NCBI GenBank assembly: GCA_015978205.1
Contig: JADWMM010000043.1
Location: 1-39,498, forward strand
Reading direction: 5' to 3'
Origin: Alkaliphilus sp. NP8
GTDB lineage: Bacteria > Bacillota > Clostridia > Peptostreptococcales > Natronincolaceae
DNA length: 39,498 nt
A program made the translations under genes and the position numbers. Under the pieces are notes generated by a model. That model worked only from the letters and a program-made list of their open reading frames with translations, had not been told where the DNA came from and did not search any database. Positions within the stretch are counted from its first letter, which is position 1, and each line of letters begins with the position of its first letter. Below are positions 1-7,682 of this stretch, one piece after another.

Positions 1-972
1 AAGTTATTTACAGACTCTTCTATAGCAATTTTAATTACATTGTTTTTTATATTTCAAGGTAGATATTTAATTTTTACTCCAATTCAAATAGGTGTTATTA
101 TATTAGTCAGAATGTTTTTCTTAAGAAAAGAAGAAATTGTTGAGTCTTTTTCGTTGTTAATTTTATTATACATAGGAAATCTATTAGAATATCATTATAT
201 TATAATACATTATTTTGAGTATATTTTACTTTTATTTTTTTTAGTTTTCCTAATTTATAATATTTATTCTAGTTCATCTACTAAAAAAGTAACAGAAACA
301 ATTATAATTATATTAGGTGTAGTTATCTTTTTATCTATAAATTTTTATAACAGTAACAATAGACTTTTTAAAGATCCTCAACTCCATAAAACAGTAAGTA
401 CTAAATATGAGTCTAAATTTATAGGAGAAGAATCAAATTTAAGAGAAGTAGATGAAAGATTAAACAGAATTGAACATTTAGATATAGGAAATAAGTGGAG
501 TATAAGAAGTTTAGATGGAATAGAAAATCTTTCAAACTTAAAAGATTTAGATATAAGCAGTCAATATAAATTAATTGATTATAGTAACTTAAAACAACTT
601 GATAATCTTGAAGTACTATTTATATCTGATCCTCATATTGATTTTAATATAAATATTCTTCCAGAATTAAATAAATTAAGAAGAATTTATATAAGTTTAT
701 ATGGGGATCAAATGTTAAATGATAAAATAATAGATTTAAAAAACCTTCCAAACTTAAATAGCTTTTCTTTTACTAGTACTTATAAAGATAATCCTTTAAC
801 TATAGATATAAGTAAAGCACATAATGTTGAAAGCATAAATGTTTTAGGAAATGTACAAGAAATAATAGGATTAAAAGAAGCTAAAAACTTAAAAGAAGTA
901 AGGATTTATCCTGATGAAATGAATTATTTAGAAGAAATAAAAAAACTAAGACCAGATATAGATATAAAGTAA
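1..972 (+). CDS. Membrane protein with leucine-rich repeats, 5' end outside window
   Basis: The reading frame is open from base 1, so the start lies upstream of the window. The visible N-terminal part has about four hydrophobic segments (to roughly codon 120), and the rest is a soluble domain. That domain shows irregular leucine-rich repeats of the type LxxLxxLDIs and NLKDLDISSQ, spaced about 22-24 residues apart, ending at a clean TAA at 970-972. Leucine-rich repeats usually bind other proteins, so a membrane-anchored surface or sensor role is inferred; no enzyme motif is visible. A lipoprotein gene follows 42 bases downstream. I recognise no named family beyond the repeat type. Confidence 0.7.
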   Translation, partial: KLFTDSSIAILITLFFIFQGRYLIFTPIQIGVIILVRMFFLRKEEIVESFSLLILLYIGNLLEYHYIIIHYFEYILLLFFLVFLIYNIYSSSSTKKVTETIIIILGVVIFLSINFYNSNNRLFKDPQLHKTVSTKYESKFIGEESNLREVDERLNRIEHLDIGNKWSIRSLDGIENLSNLKDLDISSQYKLIDYSNLKQLDNLEVLFISDPHIDFNINILPELNKLRRIYISLYGDQMLNDKIIDLKNLPNLNSFSFTSTYKDNPLTIDISKAHNVESINVLGNVQEIIGLKEAKNLKEVRIYPDEMNYLEEIKKLRPDIDIK

Positions 973-1014
973 ATATATACTTAATTTATAATTAAATTTG
1001 TGAGGTGATTATTT

Positions 1015-1641
1015 ATTAAAAGGAAAAGATTTTTTTCGCTAATATTAATATTTACTATTGTAATGACTTTAGTTGCTTGTTCAGACAAGTCAGATTCACT
1101 TAAACTTTTAACGAAGGAAGGGATTATGCCATACGAATTATCGGAAAGTGAGAAATATATATTGCAGTCTTTTGGGATGGAAGGTAATTCACAAATTATT
1201 TCTTTTCATGCACCAGAAGATGCAATAACTTTAAATGTAAATGTTTATAGACTTGAAGGAGGTAAAAATTGGAACAGTAGTAGTGGTGGAGCTATTTCAA
1301 TAGGTACAGATAGAGAGCCTATGGAGCAATTAACTGGAACTTTTACAATGCAACTAAAAGAAAATTATTCGATTGATTTCAATATAAATACTAGTGGAAG
1401 AGCTTCATATAAAACAGATGAAATCATACTTGATACAGAAATAATGACATCTACTAGAAGCTTTTTAGAAGAGTTCCAAAAGATAGAAATCAATAAAGAA
1501 ATTCCTGTTGCACTAATGGTTTATGATAGTGGCTCAAGCATGAGAAATTATTCCCTTCAAGACTATTTTACTCCATCTGAGTTTGATGGAATGGATTTAG
1601 TACAGGTAGTTACATTAACCTTTACTGATAAAGAATTTTAG
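1015..1641 (+). CDS. Lipoprotein, probable AUU start codon
   Basis: The first ATG in this frame (1063) falls inside the hydrophobic core of a signal peptide. Reading back to the in-frame stop at 1006-1008 gives a basic N-terminus (KRKRFF), a hydrophobic stretch and the lipobox LVAC, with the modified cysteine near residue 22. No ATG, GTG or TTG exists between that stop and 1063. The sequence GAGGTG at 1002-1007 is followed, seven bases on, by ATT at 1015, so AUU is the best start. The mature part is about 185 residues with no motif I recognise. It probably sits on the outer face of the cell membrane. An ATG mutated to ATT, leaving the gene weakly expressed, is the alternative. Confidence 0.7.
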   Translation: MKRKRFFSLILIFTIVMTLVACSDKSDSLKLLTKEGIMPYELSESEKYILQSFGMEGNSQIISFHAPEDAITLNVNVYRLEGGKNWNSSSGGAISIGTDREPMEQLTGTFTMQLKENYSIDFNINTSGRASYKTDEIILDTEIMTSTRSFLEEFQKIEINKEIPVALMVYDSGSSMRNYSLQDYFTPSEFDGMDLVQVVTLTFTDKEF

Positions 1642-1723
1642 ATTTTATATTTACTGATCTTAAGAGGGCACGGAACTCAAGTAATAACTTTAATACTTTT
1701 GATAAAGGAATTTGAAAGAATAA

Positions 1724-1813
1724 ATAACAGATACTTCGATAGCGGTTATTTTTCTTTTCTTTCCAGCAATTGTTTTTATTGTAAGTGGTATTTTACGGAT
1801 GTATGCACATTAG
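1724..1813 (+). pseudogene. Remnant of a membrane-protein C-terminus
   Basis: After an in-frame stop at 1721-1723 the frame reads as one strongly hydrophobic segment ending in ILRMYAH and TAG. There is no start codon in a sensible place and no ribosome binding site. It looks like the last membrane span of a gene whose front part was lost. It lies between two intact genes of the small lipoprotein/membrane cluster, which suggests gene turnover here. Confidence 0.35.
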
Positions 1814-1890
1814 ATTCACAATGCTAAATAATTGATAGATGTAATTCAAAAATATAAGCAGAATGATTCTGTTTTATTAGGGGGAATAAA

Positions 1891-2112
1891 ATGAAGAAAA
1901 TGATTTTAGGGGCACTATTTTTTGGTGTAGGATTTGTTGGTGTGTTAGCATTATCAATTGTAGCTGCTTTTAATCCCTGGAGCTATAATGGGATTGGAGG
2001 ACTAAGAGGTTCTTTATTGGGTACAGGAATGATGTTTCCATTTATATTATTTTTTGCGATAGGAGTAGTTGGAATTGTAATTTGTGTATATGAAGCATAT
2101 ATAAAAAAATAG
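1891..2112 (+). CDS. Small membrane protein, two spans
   Basis: A 73-residue protein with two hydrophobic segments (about 4-28 and 46-68) joined by a glycine-rich loop, and a lysine-rich end. The AGGGGGA sequence seven bases before the ATG is a good ribosome binding site. No family recognised. It is the unit immediately upstream of repeat copy A, whose left end gives it a terminator. Confidence 0.6.
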   Translation: MKKMILGALFFGVGFVGVLALSIVAAFNPWSYNGIGGLRGSLLGTGMMFPFILFFAIGVVGIVICVYEAYIKK

Positions 2113-2181
2113 TTATTAAACTGCAGTTGTTTCAAATCATCTTTTAAATGTGTAATAACTAAAAACAGAATATTTTACTTT

Positions 2182-2331
2182 AATATCGTATTATTCAGAA
2201 ATGAATTTTACGGTATTTTTATATCATATTACAAGTACTAAATACAGCTGTATATAATGAAATTTATGTGACACAACTATTAAAATTTAAAATACGAACA
2301 ATGTTCTTTGAAAACCCAATAATACGGTATT
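2182..2331 (+). repeat. Intergenic inverted-end repeat, copy A
   Basis: The left end is AATATCGTATTATTCAG (2182-2198). The right end (2315-2331) is its imperfect inverse. Within the left end, ATCGTA pairs with TACGGTAT and is followed by a T run, a terminator shape. TGTTCTTTGAAAAC lies at 2302-2315. Just past the right end TTGAAA (2330-2335), 17 bases, then TATAAT (2353-2358) make a promoter pointing to the next gene. A further TGCTATAAT lies at 2379-2387. Similarity to copy C continues about 40 bases to the left, to near 2143. It fills most of the 331-base gap between genes. Confidence 0.8.
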
Positions 2332-2443
2332 GAAAAATAAAAATATTTACCATATAATGCAAATAAACTGATGATATATGCTATAATCTTCATATAAATA
2401 AATTGAAACAGTAGAATGATATGAAACAAAGATTATTTTCATT

Positions 2444-2839
2444 ATGGAAAGATGGGATAAAGATATGATATCAATTTTAGGTGCTTTAGTATTTGGTATA
2501 GCCACAATAATATATGTTCTGCTAGCACTAGGATTTCCGTTAGGTGAATTTGCACTCGGTGGTAAATATAAGGTAATGCCAATACAATTTAGGATAGTAT
2601 GCGCTATATCTGTTTTAGTTCAATTGTTTGCAATAGTAATCATTTTACAAGCAGGAGGTATTATACCGCTTTTATTTTCATTGAAGGCTACAAAAATGAT
2701 TTGTTTTTTCTTTGCTGCTTATTTGTCATTAAATTCTATAATGAATGCATTATCTAATAGTAAAAAAGAAAAATTTATTGTTACTCCTCTATCTATAATA
2801 GCAACAGTATGTTTTTGGATAACAGCATTTAATGCATAA
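2444..2839 (+). CDS. Small multi-span membrane protein
   Basis: About 130 residues with four hydrophobic segments. Conserved-looking polar patches between them include LGEFALGGKYKVMP after span 1 and YLSLNSIMNALSNSKKEK between spans 3 and 4. The pattern resembles a small uncharacterised membrane family common in Bacilli and Clostridia, but I cannot name a function. The start at 2444 has a weak ribosome binding site. ATG at 2465, preceded by GGGATAAAG, is an equally good start and would remove seven residues. Repeat copies A and B flank the gene on either side. Confidence 0.7.
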   Translation: MERWDKDMISILGALVFGIATIIYVLLALGFPLGEFALGGKYKVMPIQFRIVCAISVLVQLFAIVIILQAGGIIPLLFSLKATKMICFFFAAYLSLNSIMNALSNSKKEKFIVTPLSIIATVCFWITAFNA

Positions 2840-2869
2840 CATAATAGTCAGAACTAAATATTTTGTTTT

Positions 2870-2982
2870 AATACCGTATTATTCAGAAATGAATTGTACG
2901 GTATTTTTTTATGTCATATTTCAAGATTTAGATACAGTTGCATATAACGAGTAGTGTTCTTTAAAAACTGAATTACAGTATT
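2870..2982 (+). repeat. Intergenic inverted-end repeat, copy B
   Basis: The left end AATACCGTATTATTCAG is perfect (2870-2886). The right end is CTGAATTACAGTATT (2968-2982), two bases shorter than in copy C. The left-end hairpin ATACCGTA/TACGGTAT is followed by seven T residues. TGTTCTTTAAAAAC is at 2955-2968. The extended -10 promoter element TGGTATAAT (3020-3028) follows, leading into the next lipoprotein gene. The central part is shorter than in A and C. Confidence 0.8.
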
Positions 2983-3088
2983 GAAAAATTAAGAATTAAC
3001 TATAATAATATAGAAAATATGGTATAATTTGCTTATTAGATTAATTATATTAGGAGGAAAATGTGTATTGGAAAAAGGAGGTCAAATA

Positions 3089-3559
3089 GTGAAAAAAAGA
3101 TTTATATTTATTACTTTAATCATAATTTCATTATGTATTTTTACTTCGTGTATAAAGCAACAAAACAAAATTGAGGTTTATAGTTTTAGTGGAGAAGATG
3201 AAAGTATATCAATAAACAATGGATTAATTATAGTGACTGATGATTTAGAAAAATTCATTGGAGGAGATTTATCTTTTAAGGGTGAAGAACCATCCGATAT
3301 TAAAGATTATTTTGAAAAATTCTTTTTTTACAAAAGTGGAGATAAACATACTATTTTAAGCAATGTTATAACAGTAGAAGGCACTGTTACAGGTCATTCT
3401 ATTTCTTCAGAACTTGGTTCAACTAGTAGCGAAAACTTGTTTTATGGTAATAATTTAGATTTAATAAAGGAGTCATTGAATTTTTCATTAAATGGAGAGT
3501 TGATGAGTGGAGAGAAGTTTGAATATAATCTAGTTCTTGATATGCAAAAGGTTTATTAA
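3089..3559 (+). CDS. Lipoprotein
   Basis: The start is taken as GTG at 3089 because AAAGGAGG sits just before it and the protein then begins with KKRF, a hydrophobic stretch and the lipobox FTSC (cysteine 21). The longer in-frame reading from 3029 would put an implausible 20 residues before the signal peptide. The mature part is about 135 residues, acidic and serine-rich, with no motif I know. Likely attached to the outer face of the membrane. The promoter next to copy B lies 61 bases upstream of the start. Confidence 0.75.
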   Translation: MKKRFIFITLIIISLCIFTSCIKQQNKIEVYSFSGEDESISINNGLIIVTDDLEKFIGGDLSFKGEEPSDIKDYFEKFFFYKSGDKHTILSNVITVEGTVTGHSISSELGSTSSENLFYGNNLDLIKESLNFSLNGELMSGEKFEYNLVLDMQKVY

Positions 3560-3693
3560 ACTAAAATATTTACAATAATACTTATAGATGTTGCACATTA
3601 GATGAAAAAGACGACATAGTAACATTCAGTGTAAATACAGAAATTTTATGATCACGTGCAGGAATTAATAAAAAATTATAAGGAGGTAGTTCT

Positions 3694-4479
3694 GTGAAAA
3701 AGAAGATAATATTTTCAATTTTAACAATTATGATGTTACTCATCTTGGTGGCTTGTTCGGCTAGCGAGGAGGAGTATAGAGAATATGCTAATGAGTATAT
3801 TACTTTTAATTATCCAGCTGATTGGAATATACGCACTAATCAGTATGATAACAACGAATCAATCCTTATCGAAAAAAACTCTAACGACAATTCTCAATTT
3901 GCATTTGGAATTTCTTTGGAAGTTATGGGAGATGTAAAAAATGAAGATGAAATTAATAAAAAAATAGAAGATTCTTTTAAGGATTTAATGAAGGGTATTG
4001 AAGAATCAGAATCAGGTCAAGTAATTTCATATGAAGAAACTACTATAGACGGAGAATGGGCTAAAAGGTTACAGCGAGAAGTCAAACATCCAGACATTCA
4101 AATTGAGCAAATTTACCTTATCTTAAAGCAAGAAATGTCTTCATATAAAGAAGTGACAACATATCTGGAGCAATATAAAGATGCTAAAGCATTTATAGAT
4201 GAAATTAAAGATAACCCAGATAAATTGGAAGAACTTGATACTATATTAGAACAGTTAGATGATAAAAGTGTAGTGGAAAAAAGTCTTGTTAATAGCACAA
4301 TTAATAAAGCAAGAAATAGTCTGAATGAAAAAAATAATTTTGTATTGAAAGGATTTGATCTAGGGTCATATAAAGAGAATGTTAGATTAAATATACTTTT
4401 TAATAGTAATGATAAAGAATACAATGATTTAATTCAAATCATTGAAAAAATATTGGATTCTATAAAGTTTAATATCTAA
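3694..4479 (+). CDS. Lipoprotein with PsbP/DcrB-like start of domain
   Basis: The GTG start is preceded by AAGGAGG at proper distance. The signal peptide ends in the lipobox LVAC (cysteine 21). The mature protein opens with EYANEYITFNYPADWNI, the usual opening strand-turn of PsbP/DcrB-fold proteins, which here would be a cell-surface domain. A long helical, charged segment (about residues 120-200) follows. Total 261 residues. No repeat copy lies between this gene and its neighbours, only 108-134 base gaps. The fold assignment rests on the opening motif only. Confidence 0.7.
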   Translation: MKKKIIFSILTIMMLLILVACSASEEEYREYANEYITFNYPADWNIRTNQYDNNESILIEKNSNDNSQFAFGISLEVMGDVKNEDEINKKIEDSFKDLMKGIEESESGQVISYEETTIDGEWAKRLQREVKHPDIQIEQIYLILKQEMSSYKEVTTYLEQYKDAKAFIDEIKDNPDKLEELDTILEQLDDKSVVEKSLVNSTINKARNSLNEKNNFVLKGFDLGSYKENVRLNILFNSNDKEYNDLIQIIEKILDSIKFNI

Positions 4480-4587
4480 TATTATTTGAAAATTAGTTAC
4501 GCACTTTCTGTTAAATGTGAATTAGATGAAAAATGTGCAATAAAAAAATAGTATATAAGTTGAAAATTATTAAAGAGGGGAGAAAAT

Positions 4588-4968
4588 ATGAGAAGAATTA
4601 CATTTATACTTGTCATTTTTACACTTTTTCTAACCGGATGTAATAATGAAAATATTATACTTAATTATGAGGGTAAAAGCATAAACTGGGAAGTATCTTA
4701 TAAAATTGATGGAAATAAAAAATCACACGAGAGTTACTATATATTTAAATATGTTGGCACTGATAATAATTATAAAACAAAGGTACTATACTCAATTGAT
4801 GGACCTAAAGAAGGAGAAACTGGTGAATTTACACTTAATAATACAAATGAGCATACTGGTAAAATGAAAGTAACTGGGGGCATACCCAGCGTGTCGGATA
4901 GAGATATAAAGGTTGAGATAGTATGGAATGATAGAACAGAAATATTAACTCTAAAAAGAGTCAAATAA
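4588..4968 (+). CDS. Small lipoprotein
   Basis: A 126-residue protein with the start RRITF, a hydrophobic core and the lipobox LTGC (cysteine 18). GAGGGGAG lies before the ATG. The mature part alternates polar and hydrophobic residues as in a small beta-sandwich. One stretch reads NYEGKSINWEVSYKI and is typical of secreted Bacillota lipoproteins of unknown role. It is followed directly by repeat copy C, which supplies its terminator. Confidence 0.7.
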   Translation: MRRITFILVIFTLFLTGCNNENIILNYEGKSINWEVSYKIDGNKKSHESYYIFKYVGTDNNYKTKVLYSIDGPKEGETGEFTLNNTNEHTGKMKVTGGIPSVSDRDIKVEIVWNDRTEILTLKRVK

Positions 4969-5031
4969 AAGGTGTTTTATTTCGTAGTTTCTATTAAATG
5001 TGTAATAACTAAAAACAGAATATTTTACTTT

Positions 5032-5182
5032 AATACCGTATTATTCAGAAATTAAATTTACGGTATTTTTTATGTTATATTACAAGTACTAGATGCAGTT
5101 GCATCTAATGAAATTTATACGACACAATTATTAAGATTAACAACACAAATAATGTTCTTTGAAAACTGAATAATACGGTATT
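5032..5182 (+). repeat. Intergenic inverted-end repeat, copy C (best preserved)
   Basis: Both ends are perfect: AATACCGTATTATTCAG at 5032-5048 and its exact inverse at 5166-5182, 151 bases in all. The left end alone folds as a terminator (ATACCGTA pairs with TACGGTAT, then a T run). TGTTCTTTGAAAAC is at 5153-5166, immediately before the right inverted end. TGGTATAAT at 5219-5227 is a promoter for the next lipoprotein gene. About 40 bases to the left of the element are also shared with copy A. Confidence 0.85.
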
Positions 5183-5310
5183 GAAAAATAGAAATATCAT
5201 ATAACAATATAGAAAATATGGTATAATTTGTTTAATAGATAAATCAGATTAGTTTTATTATGTGAATCAAGGAAATTTATATAATCTAGTGATAGGAGGT
5301 ATTTAAGCAT

Positions 5311-5913
5311 ATGAGAAGATATATAGCAATTCTAGTATTGTTCTGTTTATTGATACCATTAAGTGCATGTAAAAACAGCAGTATAAATGAGATGAATGAT
5401 ATCGGAGTTAACAAAAATATAATCTCACAAAGGGGTTTTAATGTAAGCTCCGATTCTACGGTACTTGACACATCAGCAAAGGGAACAGTATTTATCAAGG
5501 AATTAGAAGGAAAGCCTGAAGAGGCGCAGATTGTTGCTTTTATTGAAATAGACCCCAATGATTGGGGTGGTGTCAGTTTTTATATTACAAGTGACTGGAA
5601 CATTTCAAATATAACAAGTAGTTATCCAGGAAATGAATCTCAAATGATACCTACGGATTATATAGACACATGGACTACAGCAGCCCCTGAAACTGAATGG
5701 AGTCAAAGGATTGAAATTGGTAGAGACCGAAATTATTCGTCAACAATAGGCGGCACAGGAACAATTGTGATTGATTTGTTTCTTGATAAGGAATTTGCAC
5801 ATAAGCTAGAGACTTTCAATATCATGGTTGCAGTTGGGTCTAATGAAAAAGAGGGTGTAAAGGTAGTTGAGACGGATAGTACTCGGATATCTATACCACT
5901 AACGAATGACTAA
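5311..5913 (+). CDS. Lipoprotein
   Basis: Two hundred residues. The signal peptide starts RRYIAI and ends in the lipobox LSAC (cysteine 20). The ATG at 5311 is preceded by ATAGGAGG. The mature region contains aromatic- and glycine-rich strands (DPNDWGGVSFYIT) and looks like a beta-sandwich domain. No family recognised. It lies between repeat copies C and D, so it is probably transcribed alone from the promoter at 5219-5227. Confidence 0.75.
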   Translation: MRRYIAILVLFCLLIPLSACKNSSINEMNDIGVNKNIISQRGFNVSSDSTVLDTSAKGTVFIKELEGKPEEAQIVAFIEIDPNDWGGVSFYITSDWNISNITSSYPGNESQMIPTDYIDTWTTAAPETEWSQRIEIGRDRNYSSTIGGTGTIVIDLFLDKEFAHKLETFNIMVAVGSNEKEGVKVVETDSTRISIPLTND

Positions 5914-6006
5914 TAGAATAAATAGAACAAAGGGTACATACACTTTTAATTTACGACGCATCATTAGAATTAGATGTATCAACGATAAAAGTAAATAATT
6001 ATTTAA

Positions 6007-6118
6007 AATACCGTATTATTTAGAAATAAATTTGCGGTATTTTTATGTTACATTATAAGATTTAGATATAGTTTCATATAACCAAAAAGGTTCTTTGAAA
6101 GCTGAATAATACGGTATT
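6007..6118 (+). repeat. Intergenic inverted-end repeat, copy D
   Basis: The left end AATACCGTATTATTTAG (6007-6023) has one change. The right end CTGAATAATACGGTATT (6102-6118) is perfect. GGTTCTTTGAAAGC (6089-6102) matches the internal motif of the other copies with changes. TGCTATAAT follows at 6138-6146. The element is 112 bases, like copy B, with part of the centre missing. It occupies the gap of almost 400 bases before the next gene. The rest of that gap shows only a short CTCAA/TTGAG hairpin near 6175. Confidence 0.75.
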
Positions 6119-6312
6119 CTAAAATAGAAAAGAAATGTGCTATAATAATTTAGAAAAGATACAAGCTTTTTTTCTCAACTTTGGTTTGAGTATGTAGAAT
6201 TAAAACCTTGAGGAATTAAGAAAAAACAAATTTTTTTTATGTTTTATTGATTATATTAAATTAACTACCAATTTTGTATGTTTACAAATATTAAAATAGA
6301 AAGAGGTTTTTT

Positions 6313-7035
6313 ATGGGATTTACTTTAGCTCACCCAGCCGCTGTATTAGAGATGGTAAATAATAATAGAAAGTATTATAATAATGCAGCATTGATAATTG
6401 GATCAATGGCTCCAGATTTTGAGTATTTCATTTTTTTTAAACCTAAAAGTATTATAGGGCATAAATTAGTAGGATGTCTAACTCTAAATTTATCTCTTGT
6501 TTTTCTAATTTATTTTTTGTTTTATAACTTTATTAAGAATCCTCTTATACTCCATTTACCTAAGCAAGTTAGCAAAAAATTAGGAGGTATATATAGAGAT
6601 ACTATTAATTTGAAATCTCCTATAGATTATGTTGTTTTTATTTTTTCAGCTTTATTTGGCATGCTTACTCATATAGCTTGGGATGGATTTACTCATAAGG
6701 GAGGATTTTTTGTAAATAGTTTCAGTATATTAAATAATAAAATATTTGGAATTTATATTTATAAATTTTTACAGCATGGATCGACTTTATTAGGTATTAT
6801 TATAATAGTAGTATATATTAAGAGCTTAAAAAATACAGATGTTATTAAGGTTAATTTAGGTTCAAAGATTAAATATTGGGGCTATATATCCATATTATCG
6901 TTATTCATATTATTAAGTACATTTTTATTTATCCCAAACTTAACAATTGGAGTATTAGTTGTTTCCAGCATGAACTCATTATTTTTATCTATACTAATAG
7001 TATCTATATTATATTTTAGTAGTTGTAAAAATTAG
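6313..7035 (+). CDS. DUF4184-type membrane protein
   Basis: A 240-residue protein opening with GFTLAHPAAVLEM and, a little later, IGSMAPDFEYF. These are the hallmark N-terminal motifs of the DUF4184 family. Histidine 7 and aspartate in APDFEYF, with LTHIAWDGFTHKGG in the middle, are metal-ligand-like residues resembling a membrane-embedded hydrolase, though the family's activity is unknown. About six hydrophobic segments. The ATG is preceded by AGAAAGAGG. It is the first gene after the repeat-bearing cluster. Confidence 0.75.
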   Translation: MGFTLAHPAAVLEMVNNNRKYYNNAALIIGSMAPDFEYFIFFKPKSIIGHKLVGCLTLNLSLVFLIYFLFYNFIKNPLILHLPKQVSKKLGGIYRDTINLKSPIDYVVFIFSALFGMLTHIAWDGFTHKGGFFVNSFSILNNKIFGIYIYKFLQHGSTLLGIIIIVVYIKSLKNTDVIKVNLGSKIKYWGYISILSLFILLSTFLFIPNLTIGVLVVSSMNSLFLSILIVSILYFSSCKN

Positions 7036-7068
7036 AAAAGGAGGCACAAATAATGAAAGGAACACCAT

Positions 7069-7206
7069 ATGATTACAGTGATAAAAGAGTTAGAGTATAC
7101 TCAATATGGATTTTATGTAAATATTGCTATTCAACAGATACCATCTGTAATTTATGATTTGACTACAGAAAATATAGCTATATATTCTGTAGAAAGAGAA
7201 AAATAA
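7069..7206 (+). CDS. Small ORF, 45 residues
   Basis: The ATG has AAAGGA seven bases upstream, and the frame runs to TAA at 7204-7206 with even polar/hydrophobic composition (ELEYTQYGFYVNIAI). A second ORF in another frame, starting at ATG 7053 after a stronger GGAGG, is only 34 residues long and reads less like a protein. Either translation is possible, or the pair is the remains of one frameshifted gene. No family recognised. Confidence 0.35.
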   Translation: MITVIKELEYTQYGFYVNIAIQQIPSVIYDLTTENIAIYSVEREK

Positions 7207-7335
7207 AATAATGTTATATTAAAATAGAACAATTTATATTTAAATTCATAATATATATTACAATCACTACTAGTTTTAAAACATAAGAATTTGGTATTTT
7301 TAAACATTTTAAAAATAAAAAGGTAGGTGTAATGT

Positions 7336-7557
7336 ATGAGTGAATGTGTTGAAAGTATTGGTGATGTAGGAAACAATAAAGGATGTAATAATGGTGTTCT
7401 TGGTATATTTGGTAAAGATACTTCGTTACTATTTTTCTTCTTGTTATTAGTGATTATTTTCTGTAACTGTGGTATTTTCAAGAAAGATAGTAGTGAGCTA
7501 CTTTTCTTCTTCTTGTTACTTGTTATATTATTTGGAGGCGGAACATTATTTAGGTAG
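7336..7557 (+). CDS. Small double-span protein of clostridial spore type
   Basis: Seventy-three residues. Two nearly identical hydrophobic blocks, each with LLFFFLLLVI after KDTS or KDSSE, are separated by CNCGIF. Small proteins with an ELLFFFLLLV block are frequent in spore-forming Clostridia and are usually annotated as hypothetical. The blocks look like an internal duplication. A strong terminator follows. The convergent neighbour is a ferritin-like protein with an asparagine/tyrosine-rich start, as seen for spore coat proteins. The sporulation link is inferred. Confidence 0.6.
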   Translation: MSECVESIGDVGNNKGCNNGVLGIFGKDTSLLFFFLLLVIIFCNCGIFKKDSSELLFFFLLLVILFGGGTLFR

Positions 7558-7570
7558 TAAAAAGATAGGT

Positions 7571-7604
7571 AAATAAGGGTAGAGCTTAAGCTCTACCCTT
7601 ATTT
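7571..7604. terminator. Bidirectional terminator, 34-base perfect palindrome
   Basis: AAATAAGGGTAGAGCTT is followed directly by its exact inverse, with A-rich and T-rich flanks. It lies between two convergent genes and can serve both. Confidence 0.9.
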
Positions 7605-7682
7605 GTTATGTTTGAAATCGTCAAACAAATTTTATAAAGAACATTATTCTTATCAATAATCTATTTATTTAAACAATTATAA

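Noticed and set aside
3061..3089. Leader peptide from ATG 3061 with its own GGAGG
   Set aside because: It overlaps the signal-peptide region of the lipoprotein in another frame and reads like a shadow; no attenuator hairpin seen.
2182..6118. Integron attC sites for the repeat array
   Set aside because: The ends lack the GTTRRRY core, no tyrosine integron integrase is present in the window, and the element carries a terminator and promoter, which attC sites do not.
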